Origin: Streptomyces sp. LHD-70
GTDB taxonomy: Bacteria > Actinomycetota > Actinomycetes > Streptomycetales > Streptomycetaceae
Direction: 5' to 3'
NCBI RefSeq assembly: GCF_031157275.1
Contig: NZ_JAVIFW010000002.1
Span: 1-64,000, forward strand
DNA length: 64,000 nt
Each line of letters opens with the position of its first letter. Within the stretch, counting starts at the first letter, position 1. Shown piece by piece: positions 35,844-44,392 of this stretch. The translations under genes were made by a program, and so were the position numbers. Below the pieces are notes generated by a model. That model was not told the DNA's origin. It saw only the letters and a list, made by a program, of their open reading frames with translations, and did no database searches.

Positions 35844-38800
35844 TCAGCTCAACCGCTGGCTGATGACCTTCGAGACCCCGTCACCCTGCATGGACACCCC
35901 GTACAGCGCGTCCGCGACCTCCATCGTGCGCTTCTGGTGCGTGATCACGATGAGCTGCGAGGACTCCTGCAGCTCCCGCATGATCCGGATCAGCCGCTGC
36001 AGATTGGTGTCGTCGAGTGCCGCCTCGACCTCGTCCATCACATAGAACGGGCTGGGCCGCGCCTTGAAGATCGCGACCAGCATCGCCACCGCCGTGAGCG
36101 ACCGCTCGCCGCCCGAGAGCAGGCTGAGCCGCTTGACCTTCTTGCCCGGCGGCCGCGCCTCGACGTCCACGCCCGTGGTGAGCATGTTGTCCGGATCGGT
36201 CAGGATCAGCCGGCCCTCGCCGCCCGGGAAAAGCCGCGAGAAGACCCCCTCGAACTCCCGGGCCGTGTCGTAGTACGCCTCGGTGAAGACCTGCTCCACC
36301 CGCTCGTCCACCTCCTTCACGACCTGAAGGAGGTCGGCGCGGGTCTTCTTCAGGTCCTCCAGCTGCTCGCTGAGGAACTTGTGCCGCTCCTCCAGCGCCG
36401 CGAACTCCTCGAGGGCCAGCGGGTTGACCTTCCCGAGCTGCTGGTAGGCCCGTTCGGCCGCCTTGAGCCGCTTCTCCTGCTCCCCGCGCACATACGGCCG
36501 CGGCGTGTTCCGCGGATGCTCAGGGTCCTCGGGCAGCTCCTCGCCCTCGGCGGGCGGCGACGGCGGTACGAGCTGGTCGGGCCCGTAGTCCGCGACAAGC
36601 CCGGCCGGTTCGACGCCCAGCTCCTCCAGCGCCTTCGACTCCAACTGCTCGATCCGCATGCGCTTCTCGGCGCCGAGAACCTCGCCCCGGTGCACCGAGT
36701 CGGTCAGCTTGTCAAGGTCGGCCTTGAGGTCCCGGCCGGCGTTCCGCTCCGCCACCAGCTCCTGCTCACGCTCCGCCTTGGCCCGCTCGGCCGCCTCCCG
36801 CTCCCGCTCGGCCCGTACGAGGGACACCTCCACGTGCGCGAGCAGCTGCCGGGCGCCCGAGCCGACCGCCTGCGCCACGGCCGCCTCGCGCCGCAGCCGG
36901 GCCCGGCGCTGTTCGGCCCGCGCCCGCGCCTCCCGTTCGGCGCGCGCGGCCCGGTCCAGGCCGTCGGCACGTCCGGCGAGACCCTTGACCCGCTCCTCGT
37001 GCGTGCGCGCCTGAAGCCGCGCCTCCATCTCGGTCTGCCGCGCATTGGCCCCATCGGCCGCGAGCCGGTCCCGTACGGAGGTGTCGGGCTCCTCCTCTAC
37101 GGGCAACTCCTCAGCGACCGCAAGCCGTTCGGCCAGCTCCTCGACCTCTTCGAGGGCACGGTCCAGGGCCTCCTGCGCGCGGGCCGCCGCCGCGACCGAC
37201 CGCTCCGCCTCGCCCGCGGCCCCCCGCGCCTGCCCGGCGAGCCGCCCGAGCTGCTGCGACACCGCCGACTTCTCCCGGTCCGCGGCCCGCCGCCGCTCCC
37301 CCAACTCCTCGACGAGCGCGGCACATGCACGCCGCCGCTCCACCGCCCGCTGCTGCTCATCGGCCAGCGCCTCGCACCGCACCCCGAGCTCCTCGAGGTC
37401 GGCCGCGGCCTCGTCCACCGAGGCCTGCACCTCGATCAGGCTGGGCGCCCCGGCCGACCCGCCCTGCGCGAAGTGCGCCCCGAGCAGGTCCCCTTCGGCG
37501 GTCACGGCCGTCAACTCCGGACGCGCGTAGACCAGATCCTCGGCGTCCTCCAGCGTTCCTACGACGACGACCCCGCGCAGCAGCCGCCGCACCGAGGGCA
37601 TCAACTCCTCTGGCCCGCGCACCAGTTCAGCGGCGAACGGCGGCCCCTCCCCCTGCTTCGCCGGTACGTCGTCGGGGGCGCCGCCGAGCAGGATGGCCGC
37701 GCGGCCCGCGTCCTGCTTGCGGAGCAGCCGGATCGCCTCGGCCGCCGTCGCCGGGGTGCTCACGGCGATCGCGTCGGCCGCGGCCCCGAGCGCCGCCGCC
37801 ACCGGCACCTCGAACCCGGGGGTCACGGTGAGCAGTTCGGAGGCAGGACCGAGCAGTCCGGCCAGCTGTTCCCTCGCGGCGAGCAGCGCTCCCGTACCGT
37901 CCTTGCGGCGCAGCCCGAGCGCGAGCGCCTCGTGCCGGGCCGCCGTCGCCGCCCGCTTCCGCTCCGCCGACGTGGCCGCCTCGCGCGCGGCGGACTGGGC
38001 CGCCTCCGCGTCGGCCAGCTCACGCTTGGCCGCGTCGTGCCGCTCGCCGAGCTCGGAGTCGTCGGCGTCGAGACCGTCGACCTCGGCCTTGAGCTGCTCG
38101 TACTCCTCCTGCGCCGCGGCCGCCCGCTCCTGGGCCTCGTCGCGCGCGGCGGCCAGGCGGTCGATCTCGGCCTGCGCCGAAGCGGCCCTGCTGCGGGCCG
38201 CGCCCACCTGGCCGTTGAGGCGGGCCAGGCCCTCGCGGCGGTCGGCGATCGCCCGCGCCACGTCCTTCAGGCGCCGCTCCTCGGCCGCCAACTCCCGTTC
38301 CAGGTCGGCCCGGTGGGCCACCGTGTCCTCAAGGGCCCGCTCGGCCGCTTCGAGCGCGGCCTCCAACTCGGCCTCCTGCTCGCGGATCCGGGCGGCCTCG
38401 CGCTCCATGTCCTCGGGGTCGCGGCCGCGCCGCTCCTCGGCGGGCGCGGAGGTGGCACTCTGCACGCGGGCGTCGGCGAGCGAGACCGTGCCGCGCACCC
38501 GCTCCGCCAGCTGCGACAGCTCGTACCAGGTCTGCTGCGCCCGCTGCAGCCGCGGTGCGAGGCGGCGCACCTCGCCCTCAAGCTCGGCCTCCCGCGCGAG
38601 GGCCGCCTTGAGCCGCGCCTCGGCCTCCTCCTTGCGCCGCTTCAGCTCCGCCTCGTCCGCGATCTCCGTACGCAGCGCCTCCCGCAGACTGACCAGGTCG
38701 TCGGCGAGGAGGCGGAGGCGGGCGTCGCGCAGGTCGGCCTGGATGACGGCGGCCCGGCGTGCGACCGCGGCCTGCCGCCCAAGGGGCTTGAGCTGTCGGC

Positions 38801-39395
38801 GGAGTTCGTCGGTGAGGTCCTGCACGCGCGCGAGGTTGGCCTGCATCGCGTCCAGCTTCCGCAGCGCCTTCTCCTTGCGCTTGCGGTGCTTGAGCACACC
38901 CGCCGCCTCCTCGATGAAGGCGCGGCGCCCCATGGGATCGGCGTGCAGTACGGAGTCGAGCTGGCCCTGGCCGACGATGACGTGCATCTCGCGGCCGATG
39001 CCGGAGTCGGACAACAGCTCCTGGATGTCGAGGAGTCGGCAGGTGTCCCCGTTGATCTGGTACTCGCTGCCGCCGTTGCGGAACATGATCCGCGTGATGG
39101 TGACCTCGGCGTACTCGATGGGCAGCACACCGTCGGAGTTGTCGATGGTCAGCGACACCTCGGCCCGGCCGAGCGGTGGCCGCCCGGTGGTGCCGGCGAA
39201 GATGACGTCCTCCATCTTGCCGCCGCGCAGCGACTTGGCGCCCTGCTCACCCATGACCCAGCTGAGCGCGTCCACCACGTTCGACTTGCCGGAACCGTTG
39301 GGTCCGACGACGCACGTGATGCCCGGCTCGAAGCGCAGGGTGGTCGCCGAGGCGAAGGATTTGAACCCGCGCAGGGTCAGGGCCTTGAGGTGCAC
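35844..39395 (-). CDS. smc: Chromosome segregation protein SMC
   Basis: An 1183-residue structural-maintenance-of-chromosomes ATPase, which with ScpA and ScpB compacts and separates chromosomes; needed for clean sporulation septation. Walker A is GPNGSGKSN near residue 33. Two long coiled coils flank a hinge around residues 505-660 (VPVAAALGAAADAIAV). The C-terminal head has the ABC signature LLSGGERSLTAVAM and Walker B FYVMDEVEAALDD. The frame extends to 39491, but GTG at 39395 gives the conserved start HLKALTLRGFKSFAS. The gap upstream (39396-39661) contains the terminator of the next gene. Confidence 0.97.
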   Translation of the reverse strand: MHLKALTLRGFKSFASATTLRFEPGITCVVGPNGSGKSNVVDALSWVMGEQGAKSLRGGKMEDVIFAGTTGRPPLGRAEVSLTIDNSDGVLPIEYAEVTITRIMFRNGGSEYQINGDTCRLLDIQELLSDSGIGREMHVIVGQGQLDSVLHADPMGRRAFIEEAAGVLKHRKRKEKALRKLDAMQANLARVQDLTDELRRQLKPLGRQAAVARRAAVIQADLRDARLRLLADDLVSLREALRTEIADEAELKRRKEEAEARLKAALAREAELEGEVRRLAPRLQRAQQTWYELSQLAERVRGTVSLADARVQSATSAPAEERRGRDPEDMEREAARIREQEAELEAALEAAERALEDTVAHRADLERELAAEERRLKDVARAIADRREGLARLNGQVGAARSRAASAQAEIDRLAAARDEAQERAAAAQEEYEQLKAEVDGLDADDSELGERHDAAKRELADAEAAQSAAREAATSAERKRAATAARHEALALGLRRKDGTGALLAAREQLAGLLGPASELLTVTPGFEVPVAAALGAAADAIAVSTPATAAEAIRLLRKQDAGRAAILLGGAPDDVPAKQGEGPPFAAELVRGPEELMPSVRRLLRGVVVVGTLEDAEDLVYARPELTAVTAEGDLLGAHFAQGGSAGAPSLIEVQASVDEAAADLEELGVRCEALADEQQRAVERRRACAALVEELGERRRAADREKSAVSQQLGRLAGQARGAAGEAERSVAAAARAQEALDRALEEVEELAERLAVAEELPVEEEPDTSVRDRLAADGANARQTEMEARLQARTHEERVKGLAGRADGLDRAARAEREARARAEQRRARLRREAAVAQAVGSGARQLLAHVEVSLVRAEREREAAERAKAEREQELVAERNAGRDLKADLDKLTDSVHRGEVLGAEKRMRIEQLESKALEELGVEPAGLVADYGPDQLVPPSPPAEGEELPEDPEHPRNTPRPYVRGEQEKRLKAAERAYQQLGKVNPLALEEFAALEERHKFLSEQLEDLKKTRADLLQVVKEVDERVEQVFTEAYYDTAREFEGVFSRLFPGGEGRLILTDPDNMLTTGVDVEARPPGKKVKRLSLLSGGERSLTAVAMLVAIFKARPSPFYVMDEVEAALDDTNLQRLIRIMRELQESSQLIVITHQKRTMEVADALYGVSMQGDGVSKVISQRLS

Positions 39396-39570
39396 GCCGC
39401 CGGACTCTACCTTTCGGCCTCGCCCCGACTCCATGAACCGCCGCGTCTCACGGCATGAACACGCGGTTTCATCGCGGAAGGTGCAGGGCACATCAGACGG
39501 TGAGGGAACGCTTTGACGATCAGGGGGATCCGGAGCGGACGGGCAGCGCCGGCGGGGAGGGGAAGCGGGG

Positions 39571-39600
39571 GAAAGAAAGAAGGGACGCCGAAGCGTCCCT
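39571..39600 (-). terminator. Rho-independent terminator with UUCG loop
   Basis: A perfect eight-base stem, AGGGACGC and GCGTCCCT, closes a tetraloop that reads UUCG on the minus strand. It is followed on that strand by TCTTTCTTT. It lies 61 bases past the stop of the 70-residue coiled-coil gene and separates it from smc. Confidence 0.85.
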
Positions 39601-39661
39601 TGCAGATCTTCTCAAGCGGCTGACAGGGCAGCCCCGAGTAGATGCCTCACGCGGCAGCAAC

Positions 39662-39874
39662 TCAGGTCAGCGCAGGCTCCGCCTGGGGTACGTCGATGCT
39701 CTCCAGAAACGAGTCGCCTTCGTGAGAAGCGGCAGCCGTAGCCAGCGCGTCGTTCTCGGCCTGGATTCGTACGAGCTCGGATTCCAGGTCCTGGACGCGC
39801 TGCTGGAGCCGTCGCATCTCGGCGAGGAGTCGCGGGTCGGAGCCGCCGACGTAACCGAGAAGCGCCTTTGCCAT
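39662..39874 (-). CDS. Small coiled-coil protein, function unknown
   Basis: A 70-residue protein starting MAKALLGYVGGSDPRLLAEM, with a strong heptad pattern (RRLQQRVQDLESELVRIQAEN) over residues 20-42 and an acidic end. No membrane segment. I know it as a conserved hypothetical protein of streptomycetes near smc, with no assigned role. GGAGG lies ten bases before the ATG, and a good terminator follows the stop. The longer open frame upstream is not supported. Coiled-coil oligomerisation and association with larger structural proteins are guesses. Confidence 0.75.
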   Translation of the reverse strand: MAKALLGYVGGSDPRLLAEMRRLQQRVQDLESELVRIQAENDALATAAASHEGDSFLESIDVPQAEPALT

Positions 39875-40025
39875 GATGGATGGTCCTCCACACTGAGTGA
39901 CCGACCGAATCGGTGTGGGTCGTGAGGGAAGCACCCGCGGTGTATGGCACTGCTTGTTTTGATTGCCGTTCCCACATGCCAAACAGCCGGGGTGCGCGGG
40001 GACTTCCAGAGTCTCACCAAAAAGT

Positions 40026-40036
40026 TTGACGGTCAA
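40026..40036. promoter_or_regulatory. TTGACGGTCAA palindrome and possible promoter upstream of the small coiled-coil gene
   Basis: The 380-base gap 39875-40254 holds this perfect 11-base palindrome. On the minus strand it supplies TTGACC, which with a 17-base spacer leads to GACTCT, a weak -10. The site could be the promoter and an overlapping operator for the 70-residue gene. The acyP terminator occupies the right end of the gap; nothing else stands out. Confidence 0.35.
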
Positions 40037-40210
40037 CACGATCACACCCCGTATTGGCGGGCTGCCCGGGGGCGCGCGGCCTGGGAACGGGCGGCGCTGC
40101 TCTCCTTCGGGGCCCTGGGGGGCGTGGTGATCATTGTGCTCCGCGCAGCCTGGCACGACAAGGCTTTATTGGCAACCACCAGGCGCTTTCCGTCCACGGC
40201 TGCGCCAGGT

Positions 40211-40248
40211 GCGGCTCCCGGGCGCCGCGTCGGACGCCCGGGAGCCGC
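40211..40248 (-). terminator. Terminator hairpin of acyP
   Basis: Perfect 14-base arms, GCGGCTCCCGGGCG at 40211-40224 and its inverse at 40235-40248, with a ten-base loop, lie seven bases past the acyP stop. There is no long T run, as is common in high-GC genomes. Confidence 0.75.
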
Positions 40249-40254
40249 CCTTCC

Positions 40255-40536
40255 TCACCGGATGGCGAAGGTGTCGTAGATACCACGGGGCGTGTCCCAT
40301 ATCTCAGTGACGCCGTCGACCTGGCCGGGTGTGTCGCCCTCCCTGAGCCAGCCCAGCAGTGCGTCACAGCCGATACGGGTGCCTTCGGCGACCACCTGGA
40401 CGCGGCCGTCGGCGAGGTTGAGCGCGAAGCCGACCAGTCCGCCGATCTCGAGTGCCTTCGCCCTGGTGAACCAGCGAAAGCCCACTCCCTGTACTTGACC
40501 GCGTACCCAGGCGGTGAGCCGTACCTCTTCATTCAT
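40255..40536 (-). CDS. acyP: Acylphosphatase
   Basis: A 93-residue acylphosphatase that hydrolyses carboxyl-phosphate bonds such as those of acetyl or carbamoyl phosphate. The catalytic Arg is in [15 protein letters not shown] (the GxVQGVGFR motif), and the substrate-positioning Asn is in [17 protein letters not shown]. The length is normal. It is transcribed toward the small coiled-coil gene and ends at its own strong hairpin. The 132-base gap upstream separates it from the divergent CAP-domain gene. Confidence 0.95.
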   Translation of the reverse strand: MNEEVRLTAWVRGQVQGVGFRWFTRAKALEIGGLVGFALNLADGRVQVVAEGTRIGCDALLGWLREGDTPGQVDGVTEIWDTPRGIYDTFAIR

Positions 40537-40668
40537 GTGGGAAAGCTAACCGGCCGATTGCCCGCAAGGCACTTCGCCCCCACATTCTCTTCACGTACAG
40601 TCGCGACAGCCGAGCCTCACTCGTACGGGTGATGCACAGGAACCTCAGGGATCAGGAAGGCCACCAAG

Positions 40669-41580
40669 ATGGGACGCCACCGACGCGTGGGCGCCGCGGG
40701 CGCGAGCGACGAGCAGGACCCGGCGGACACCGTACGCACGGGCAACGCCCACTCGCACCGCCGCTCGAAGCGGGGCTCGGTGCCGGTGCGCACCGGTCTG
40801 CTCGGCGTCTCCGCTGCCGTGGCGATGGGCGCCGTCGCCGTCGCCTCCGGCCTGATACCCGGCGACACCTTCACGGGCGGCGACGGCCAGGAGTCCAGCC
40901 GCGTGCAGTCCGCGAGCAGCCCGACCGACCTGGAGACGCAGGGCGAGACCTCCGCCTCCCCGGACCGTTCGGAGAGCCCCGCGAGCCGTGGCTCCGAGCG
41001 CCCCGAGCCGTCGAAGACCTCGTCCTCCCCCACCCCCTCCGCGAAGCCGTCCAAGACCCCGTCGCCCGAGAAGTCCACCGCGGACACCGGCGCCGGCGCC
41101 CGCGCCGGCGAGAAGAAGACCGCAGAGCCGAAGACCGAGGCCCCGGCGAAGCCCGAGTCGGCCGCGCCCGCCAAGCCGTCGGCGCCGCAGTCCCCGGACA
41201 GGGGCGAGGCCGCCGAGGCCGAGGTGCTCTCGCTCGTCAACCAGGAGCGGGCGCAGGCCGGTTGCAGCCCGGTGAAGGCCGACGCCGCCCTCGCCGACCT
41301 GGCCGCCGACTTCAGCGAGGACATGGCCGAGCGCGGCTTCTTCGACCACACCGACCCCGACGGCTCCACCCCCTGGGACCGGGCCGAGAAGGCCGGGGTC
41401 ACCAACCTCGGCGGCGAGAACATCGCCCGCGGCCAGGCCAACGCCCAGTCCGTCATGGACTCCTGGATGGCCAGCCCGGGCCACCGCGCCAACATCCTCA
41501 ACTGCGACTACAAGACCCTCGGCGTCGGCGCCCACTTCGCGTCCGGCGGCCCCTGGTGGACGCAGGACTTCGGCTTCTAG
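40669..41580 (+). CDS. Secreted or membrane-anchored CAP-domain protein
   Basis: A 303-residue protein with a charged N-terminus, one hydrophobic segment at about residues 40-64 (signal anchor or uncleaved signal), a 100-residue Ser/Thr/Pro/Lys/Glu-rich linker, and a CAP (SCP/PR1) domain from about residue 180. The CAP core shows [13 protein letters not shown], the His/Glu site in FFDHTDPDG and GENIARGQ, and [13 protein letters not shown]. Bacterial CAP proteins act outside the cell, but their activity is mostly unknown. AGGAAGG is nine bases before the ATG. Its stop codon overlaps that of the convergent mutM in CTAG. Confidence 0.9.
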   Translation: MGRHRRVGAAGASDEQDPADTVRTGNAHSHRRSKRGSVPVRTGLLGVSAAVAMGAVAVASGLIPGDTFTGGDGQESSRVQSASSPTDLETQGETSASPDRSESPASRGSERPEPSKTSSSPTPSAKPSKTPSPEKSTADTGAGARAGEKKTAEPKTEAPAKPESAAPAKPSAPQSPDRGEAAEAEVLSLVNQERAQAGCSPVKADAALADLAADFSEDMAERGFFDHTDPDGSTPWDRAEKAGVTNLGGENIARGQANAQSVMDSWMASPGHRANILNCDYKTLGVGAHFASGGPWWTQDFGF

Positions 41581-42440
41581 CTCGGAGTGGCCCGCGGCGG
41601 CCGTTGGCAGCGCGGGCAGAAGTAGCTCGACCGGTTCATCCACGGCCGCCGTCGCATCGGGGTGCCGCAGCGCCGGCACGGCTCGTCCTCGCGCCCGTAC
41701 GCGTCGAGCGCCCGCTCGAAGTAGCCGGACTCGCCGTTCACATTCACGTACAGGCTGTCGAAGCTGGTGCCGCCCACGGCGAGCGCGGCGTTCATGACGT
41801 CGCGGATGTGGCCGAGGAGTTCGGTGGTGCGGGGGCGCGTGAAGGTGGCGGTGGGGCGTTCGTAGTGCAGCTTGGCGCGCCAGAGCGCCTCGTCCGCGTA
41901 GATGTTGCCGACTCCGCTGATCAGCGACTGGTTGAGCAGCGCCCGCTTGATGGTCGTACGGCTGCGGCGCAGGCCCTGGTGGAAGGCCTCGTCGTCGAAG
42001 GCGGGGTCGAGCGGGTCGCGGGCGATGTGCGCGATGACGTCGGGCAGCCCGTCGGCGGTGGTGCCGTGCAGCGAGAGCCCGCCGAAGGTCCGCTGGTCGA
42101 CGAAGCGCAGCTCGGTGCCCTGGTCATCGTCGAAGCGGACGCGGATGCGCAGATGCTTCTCGTCGGGAGCCTCCTCCGGCTGGACGAGGAGCTGGCCGCT
42201 CATGCCGAGGTGCGCCAGGATCGCGTTGGGCGAATCGGCGAGCGGCAGCCACAGGTACTTTCCGCGCCGCCGGGTGACGCCGATCCGGTGCCCCTTGAGC
42301 CGGGCGGCGAAGTCGGGCCCACCGGCGAGGTGACGGCGTACGGCGCGTGGGTGCAGCACCTCGACCTCGGTCACGACGCGTCCGGAGACCCAGCGCTCCA
42401 GTCCGCGGCGGACGACTTCGACCTCGGGCAGTTCGGGCAC
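41577..42440 (-). CDS. mutM: Formamidopyrimidine-DNA glycosylase MutM (Fpg)
   Basis: A 287-residue base-excision enzyme that removes oxidised purines such as 8-oxoguanine and cuts the abasic site. After removal of Met the N-terminus is the catalytic PELPEVE. The helix-two-turn-helix region ([20 protein letters not shown]) and the C-terminal zinc finger with its four cysteines ([10 protein letters not shown], then FCPRCQR) are intact. The GTG at 42440 is required for the proline N-terminus. It follows rnc on the same strand, but a strong hairpin lies between them. Confidence 0.96.
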   Translation of the reverse strand: MPELPEVEVVRRGLERWVSGRVVTEVEVLHPRAVRRHLAGGPDFAARLKGHRIGVTRRRGKYLWLPLADSPNAILAHLGMSGQLLVQPEEAPDEKHLRIRVRFDDDQGTELRFVDQRTFGGLSLHGTTADGLPDVIAHIARDPLDPAFDDEAFHQGLRRSRTTIKRALLNQSLISGVGNIYADEALWRAKLHYERPTATFTRPRTTELLGHIRDVMNAALAVGGTSFDSLYVNVNGESGYFERALDAYGREDEPCRRCGTPMRRRPWMNRSSYFCPRCQRPPRATPS

Positions 42441-42475
42441 GGGTCCTCCCCCGGTACGTGGGTGAATGCACGGCC

Positions 42476-42510
42476 GACGGCCCGCCCCGTGGGATACGGG
42501 ACGGGCCGTC
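42476..42510. terminator. Hairpin between rnc and mutM
   Basis: Arms of 15 bases at 42476-42490 and 42496-42510 match at 14 positions around a five-base loop. It lies 34 bases past the rnc stop and upstream of mutM. It should reduce or stop read-through from rnc to mutM, or protect the rnc 3' end. Confidence 0.7.
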
Positions 42511-42544
42511 GTACAGCCTGCGGAAGGCGGCTCGGCGCCAGGCG

Positions 42545-43378
42545 TCAGGCCTTGGCCGATTCGGGGGCGCTGTCGGCGTCCGCCTCTGTGACCCCTTCGG
42601 GCCCTTCGGCTTCGGCCTTGGCGCGCTCGTCCGCGGCGGCGCGAATCGCACGCCACGCGGACTCGGCGGCCTGCTGCTCCGCTTCCTTCTTGCTGCGACC
42701 GGTGCCGGTGCCGTACGAGACGCCTCCGACGCGGGCGGCAGCGGTGAAGGTCTTCTCGTGGTCGGGGCCGGTCTCCGAGACCAGGTACTCGGGCACGCCG
42801 AGGCCTTCGGTCGCGGTGAGCTCCTGGAGACTGGTCTTCCAGTCCAGGCCGGCACCGAGGTTGGAGGACTTCTCGATCAGTGGGTCGAAGAGCCGGTGGA
42901 CGAGCTCGGAAGCCGCGTCCAGACCCTGGTCGAGATAGACGGCGCCGATCACCGCTTCGAGGGTGTCGGCGAGGATGGATGCCTTGTCCCGGCCGCCCGT
43001 GCCTTCTTCACCTCGGCCGAGCCGGATGAAGGCGCCGAGGTCGAGCCCGCGGCCCACCTCCGCCAGCGCACGCGAATTGACCACCGCGGCCCGCAACTTG
43101 GCCAGTTGGCCTTCGGGCAGGTCGGGGTGGGTTCGGTACAGCGTGTCCGTGACGACGAGTCCGAGCACGGAGTCCCCGAGGAACTCGAGCCGCTCGTTCG
43201 TCGGCAGGCCGCCGTTCTCGTACGCGTAGGAACGGTGGGTCAGCGCACGCACCAGAAGGGCGGACTCGAGCTTGTACCCGAGCCGCCCTTCCAGAAGCGT
43301 GTGGGACGAGGCCGTGTTCTCCGCCTGCTTCTTGGCGTTTGCCGCTTTGGCGTCATCCGCCGTTTTGTGGCTAGACAC
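42545..43378 (-). CDS. rnc: Ribonuclease III
   Basis: A 277-residue double-strand-specific RNase. In Streptomyces coelicolor its mutants (absB) lose antibiotic production. The catalytic signature [15 protein letters not shown] is near residue 70, with the second acidic cluster at [13 protein letters not shown]. The dsRNA-binding domain covers about 185-255 and ends in [13 protein letters not shown]. An Ala/Glu-rich tail follows. The start could be GTG at 43390 or 43378; AGAGG sits four bases before the latter. It follows rpmF by 19 bases in a yceD-rpmF-rnc operon. Confidence 0.95.
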   Translation of the reverse strand: MSSHKTADDAKAANAKKQAENTASSHTLLEGRLGYKLESALLVRALTHRSYAYENGGLPTNERLEFLGDSVLGLVVTDTLYRTHPDLPEGQLAKLRAAVVNSRALAEVGRGLDLGAFIRLGRGEEGTGGRDKASILADTLEAVIGAVYLDQGLDAASELVHRLFDPLIEKSSNLGAGLDWKTSLQELTATEGLGVPEYLVSETGPDHEKTFTAAARVGGVSYGTGTGRSKKEAEQQAAESAWRAIRAAADERAKAEAEGPEGVTEADADSAPESAKA

Positions 43379-43397
43379 GGTGCCTCTCACCAGCCGC

Positions 43398-43571
43398 TCA
43401 GACCTCGAGGACCTGGCGCTTGTTGTAGGTGCCGCAGCTCGGGCACGCGATGTGCTGCTGCTTCGGCTCCTGGCAACGCTCACACGAAACCAGGGTGGGG
43501 ACCGCAGCCTTCCACTGCGACCGGCGGTGGCGCGTGTTGCTGCGCGACATCTTCCGCTTCGGAACAGCCAC
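43398..43571 (-). CDS. rpmF: 50S ribosomal protein L32
   Basis: A 57-residue ribosomal protein L32, read directly from the minus strand. It starts [20 protein letters not shown] and carries a zinc-type pair of cysteine motifs (CERCQEPK and CPSCGTYN), so it is the C+ form. The C-terminus is KRQVLEV. It is placed two bases after the yceD stop and 19 bases before rnc, the usual order. The GTG at 43571 is the start. Confidence 0.95.
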   Translation of the reverse strand: MAVPKRKMSRSNTRHRRSQWKAAVPTLVSCERCQEPKQQHIACPSCGTYNKRQVLEV

Positions 43572-43573
43572 GG

Positions 43574-44221
43574 CTACTTCTCCTGCTTCTCGTCGACGCC
43601 AGCTTCGGCGCCGCTCATCTCGTCCTTCTCGCCGTCCTGGAGCGAATCAGCGAGTCCCTGCAATGCCGCCCAACGGATGTCGACGGCGTCGTGGTGGTGG
43701 TCCGGGTCGTCCGCGAGCCGCGCACCGCATTCGGCGCAGAGACCCGGGCAGTCGTCCTGGCACACCGGCTGCATCGGCAGTGCGAGCACCACCGCATCGC
43801 GCAGCACGGGCTCGAGGTCGAAGAGTCCGTCCTCGAGGGGGGTCACGTCCTCGTCCTCGGCGTCGTCGGCCGGTTCCGCCTGCTTGCTGCGGCCACGGTC
43901 ATCGGCGTCGGGGTACGTGAACATTTCCTGGAAGTCCGCTTCGAGCTCTCGCTCCAGCGGCTCCAGACACCTTACGCACTCCCCCTCGACCCGTGCACGG
44001 GCGGTGCCTGTGACAAGCACCCCTTCCATGACGGACTCGAGCCGCAGCTCGAGGTCGACCGGAGCGCCGCCAGGCACTCCGATGACTCCCTTGATGCCGA
44101 AGATCGCGTCTCCGGAGGGGGCGTCGATCGTGCGGGTCAGCCGCTGGAGCGCGCCGGGACGCCTCCCCAGCTCGTGCGTGTCGAACACGAGGGGGTTGCG
44201 GTGGTCGAGGCGGGCGTTCAG
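43574..44221 (-). CDS. yceD: YceD/DUF177 family protein
   Basis: A DUF177 protein of the YceD family, which is linked to 23S rRNA or L32 levels and nearly always lies next to rpmF. It shows [16 protein letters not shown] and the later [13 protein letters not shown] cysteine cluster, and an acidic insert in the middle. A GTG start at 44188 gives 204 residues ([12 protein letters not shown]). The family usually has about ten more residues ([12 protein letters not shown]), and these are encoded in frame here, preceded by CTG at 44221 with AGGAAG five bases before it. I therefore prefer the CTG start (215 residues). Confidence 0.85.
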   Translation of the reverse strand: MNARLDHRNPLVFDTHELGRRPGALQRLTRTIDAPSGDAIFGIKGVIGVPGGAPVDLELRLESVMEGVLVTGTARARVEGECVRCLEPLERELEADFQEMFTYPDADDRGRSKQAEPADDAEDEDVTPLEDGLFDLEPVLRDAVVLALPMQPVCQDDCPGLCAECGARLADDPDHHHDAVDIRWAALQGLADSLQDGEKDEMSGAEAGVDEKQEK

Positions 44222-44392
44222 GGCTCTTCCTGCTTTCGATCATTGAAGTCTTGGGGAGGCTGACCCCGCTGTGAGCGGAGAGCCTGGCCGCGGGCGTCAA
44301 GAAACGACAGAGCGCACGCGCGACCGAAGAGCCAGGATACTGGACCTTTCGCCGTCGGCCCAATCCGCCCTCTTACAGCTGGCCAGAGCCGT

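Noticed and set aside
35787..39458. Very long plus-strand open frame opposite smc
   Set aside because: It is a Leu/Arg/Gly-rich mirror of the smc coiled coil with no motif; high-GC third positions create such shadows.
39662..40156. A 164-residue protein in place of the 70-residue coiled-coil protein
   Set aside because: The extra N-terminal part is low-complexity and lacks a ribosome site, while the ATG at 39874 has GGAGG before it.
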